In this document: one piece after another, positions 61,401-64,000 of the stretch
How positions within the stretch are numbered: position 1 is the stretch's first letter
Layout of the letters: each line of letters opens with the position of its first letter
NCBI RefSeq assembly: GCF_010183535.1
Contig: NC_071333.1
Coordinates: 18,040,587-18,104,586 of the forward strand
Direction of reading: 5' to 3'
DNA: 64,000 nt
Source of the DNA: Caenorhabditis remanei
Lineage: Eukaryota > Nematoda > Chromadorea > Rhabditida > Rhabditidae
Made by a program: the position numbers and the translations under genes
Notes under the pieces: model-generated
Seen by the model: only the letters and a program-made list of their open reading frames with translations
What the model was told of the DNA's origin: nothing
The model's database searches: none

Positions 61401-64000
61401 TCTACGTTGAAGCCGTTATCTCTGGTTCTAAAAGCGTTCTATTAAATTGATTTAATCACTTTACAACTTACGTTTCATTCAAACTGACATCTCCTAAATG
61501 TACTTTGTTATCATCATCCACGGCACGAGAAAACTGCCATGTAATCTGAGCGGCTGGGTTGGAAGACAGTGTCCCACAGACCAGTCGAGCAGGTTTGTTA
61601 ACTAGAAGACGTTGGTCACTACTCTCGGCAGGTCTAATGAGTACCCGTCGTGGAGGATCTGAAAGATTTTTATGAATTCCAGTTTATTCTCAGGGGACTT
61701 ACAATAAACCGATAGGTACTGAGACTCGATCAGAGGCTCATCTAACGCAGCATTTGTTGCTTCACATTTCAGACGCTGGGTGTTCATCGTTCTATCAACA
61801 CGGAGAGCCAATGTGGAGTAAGAGGAGAATCCAGCCACCTCGTTATGTGCTCCGTTTACCTGGAATTATGAAATTCTAGTTAGTAGCGAAATAGTAATAA
61901 ACTGTATTGAAGCAAACATTCTCACAGAATCACATAGGCGTAGAAGTATGAAGCAGAAAAAGTACGATGCATACAATAAACATTTTTCAAAAATTATTAC
62001 CTGTGACCACTTCATTTTCTTTTTTCCTTTTACATGATGCTAAAAAGTTTCATTTTTGAATCTGGTTTTTTTGTATTAATAGTATTGATAATCAAAAATA
62101 TGTATAATTTTTCACTAACCTTCTCACTCCCACGGTACCATGAAAGTTCAGCCAGCGGGTTACCGCCTTGAGCTTCACACGTCACATTAACAACATCACC
62201 CTCGAAGAACTTCCTATCTTCCAGTCCTGTTATCCTTGGTGCTTTTGGAGGTGCTATAACAAACATCAAGTTAGTAACCGAGAAAATTGTGAAATATGCA
62301 AAAAATAATTACCAATTATTTTTATCAGATGTTGCTTAGCAGATGACCCATCCGGGTTAGTTGCAATGCACTCCACATTGATTTGATGTGCTTCCACAGA
62401 CAACTCGTTGGAGTGAACCGAGATATTTGAGCTGGAAACAATGCCATTTTCCACTACAAACTCCCGTTGCGTAGGTGTTGGCACTGATCGACCGTTGATG
62501 ATCCAAGTGATTTGAGAAGCTGGGTTGGACGGTCTAAAATTTTGCTGTTTAGCATTATAACTTTAATTTTAAGCATACAAAGATTTGCATTGAATGTTGG
62601 CACTGCTTCCATATCGAATATTACTCTCTCCAAACAACTCTACACTTGCAGGTGGGTCTAGAAAAATGAAATTAATTCATTACCTCCCTATTGTGTGTAT
62701 AACCCACAATTCACTTCCAATTTCAATGGTTTCCTCTTAGCGTTCCCTGAATGGCTGTTATTGGCTCGACACTCATACTCAGCCATGTTATCGTTTTGGG
62801 TTGCAATGAATGAATAGACATTCTTTATCTCCTTAAAATATACGAATATAATGAAGAGCTAATGGTAATTGATGATATATTACGCAACTAACCTTAGTCC
62901 GCGTGTCCAGAGTGGAGTGCGATTGCAACCTTTTGTTCTCATGGTACCAAAAAACATCTGGCGGCGGATTACCGCCTGTCACCGCGCATGCAATGGTCAC
63001 ATTATCTCCCGCTCTTAAGACACTCGGATTTCCGATGATTTCCACAGTTGGTTCGGATGGAGGAACTGAAAAATAAAATAAAAATAAAACAACTGAACTA
63101 CAGATAATTTTACTTACATAATACATCCAATGTGGTATTAGTGGTAATTCTCGTGTCTGTCTCTTTCTGTACCACTTCACAAGTCACCACCTTCCCATGG
63201 TCATTTCTCCCTGGCTGAATCACCAGACTAGTGTAAACGGTGAATGTTTTATTGAGATGCGGCATTGATGCTTGCTTGACATCTCTGCTCATCACCTTCC
63301 CGTCCATATACCTATAAAATGATTTTTTGTTTTGTTTTAATAGTGAATTATATTATAATAGATCACCATAAGACTTGAGGCTCCGGTTTAACATTTGGTA
63401 CAACACATGTGATGTTCAGTGCGGTGTTCTCTTTGACAGCAATGACGGAGTTCGGTTGGTAGTTGGAGAAATAGACAAGTTGAGGTGGAACTGAATAGTT
63501 TTTACTTTTAAAACTTTCTTTTTAAGTTTCCCAGTAAATCTTTTCTCACAATTAGCTACCAACTCACCAAGAATGTTTAAAAATGCCTTTGCGCGGATAG
63601 GACCCTCTTCTGGGTGTAACATCTGACACTCATACTCTCCATCATCATCAAGATTGACATGAGTGATCTTGAGGTGCAGTTCTTCCGCATTTTGCTGAAA
63701 TGTATGAATATTGAATAATTTGATTCGATGGAACGGGAAGTGAAAACGGAAATGGGGAGATGAAGTGAATTGCATTACTCAACTTTTGATACTTTGCGGT
63801 TTTAGTAGTCAGGAAAAGAAAATGGATGGTTCATAAGCCCAAATGACATAATCTAAACTCACTTTGACATAACTGAATCTTCCTTGATGTCCTGGTAACA
63901 CTCCTTCTTGATGGTATCCCAGCAATGACCCGGTATTCGACTTCCATTGACTGTAGACTATTGGTTCCGGACTTTTCTCAGCGGCACATCGAAATGTTAT
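58476..64000 (-). CDS. syg-2: Nephrin-like Ig-superfamily receptor, 5' end off the right edge
   Basis: Reading from the right edge, about nine Ig-type domains are seen. Ig1 (63575-64000) has [18 protein letters not shown] and [13 protein letters not shown], with the LLGY..G..PG....RFSY layout of nephrin-type first domains. Later ones include [10 protein letters not shown] (63480), [20 protein letters not shown] (63000), [20 protein letters not shown] (62180), [20 protein letters not shown] (61160) and [20 protein letters not shown] (60310). An FN3 domain follows ([20 protein letters not shown], about 59660), then a membrane helix ([20 protein letters not shown], about 59255-59320) and a tail ending [10 protein letters not shown]. 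This is the nephrin/SYG-2 plan: SYG-2 on guidepost cells binds SYG-1 on the HSN axon to place synapses. Only the signal peptide and the start of Ig1 are missing. SYG-1 would be shorter and lacks FN3. Confidence 0.88.

Overview
The window is nematode nuclear DNA and almost certainly comes from the X chromosome of a Caenorhabditis species other than C. elegans. The evidence is AT-rich sequence, very short introns (often 42-60 nt) with ttttcag-type acceptors, trans-splice-like acceptors a few bases before start codons, and a perfect let-7 mature microRNA inside a precursor whose loop and flanks differ from the C. elegans hairpin as I remember it. The order sucl-1, let-7, tsp-8, tag-53, hch-1, sox-3, csq-1, slt-1, syg-2 matches genes I associate with the C. 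elegans X cosmids C05G5, F33C8, F40E10 and C26G2. All names rest on reading the sequence, without a search.

Layout. 1-9100: the 5' end of sucl-1 (-), an MXRA7-like membrane protein (+), a FAM21/WASHC2-like retromer/WASH adaptor (-) and the let-7 primary transcript (+). 11700-18100: an SLC49-type MFS transporter (+), an unrecognised 229-residue helical protein (-) and a tetraspanin (tsp-8, +). 18100-31050: an attractin-family receptor (tag-53, -), a TMEM184 protein (+) and a secreted DUF148/SXP-RAL-2-like protein with a Thr tract (-). 32690-37730: the hatching astacin protease hch-1 (+) and the SoxB factor sox-3 (+). 40640-50300: calsequestrin csq-1 (-) and the guidance ligand slt-1 (-). 52340-57300: two adjacent, unrecognised extracellular genes (a mucin-like membrane protein and a Pro/Thr/charged secreted protein, both -). 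58476 to the right edge: the nephrin-like synaptic-specificity receptor syg-2 (-), lacking only its extreme 5' end.

Shared themes. The right half is rich in cell-surface and neural-wiring genes (tag-53, hch-1, slt-1, syg-2). Between and inside the genes are at least six non-coding elements with long terminal inverted repeats (about 220-530 bp) that look like MITEs. Five are in introns (WASHC2-like, tag-53 twice, slt-1 and the Pro/Thr-rich gene) and one lies upstream of hch-1.

Most notable: (1) a perfect let-7 seed match about 470 bp downstream of the let-7 hairpin, where the C. elegans autoregulatory ALG-1 site would be expected; (2) a one-base frame break in the putative signal peptide of the mucin-like gene, which starts only 85 bp after the stop of its upstream neighbour; (3) an inverted-repeat element abutting an atypical splice donor in the laminin-G region of slt-1. 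Exon coordinates were derived by eye from splice consensus and phase and may be off by 1-2 bases.
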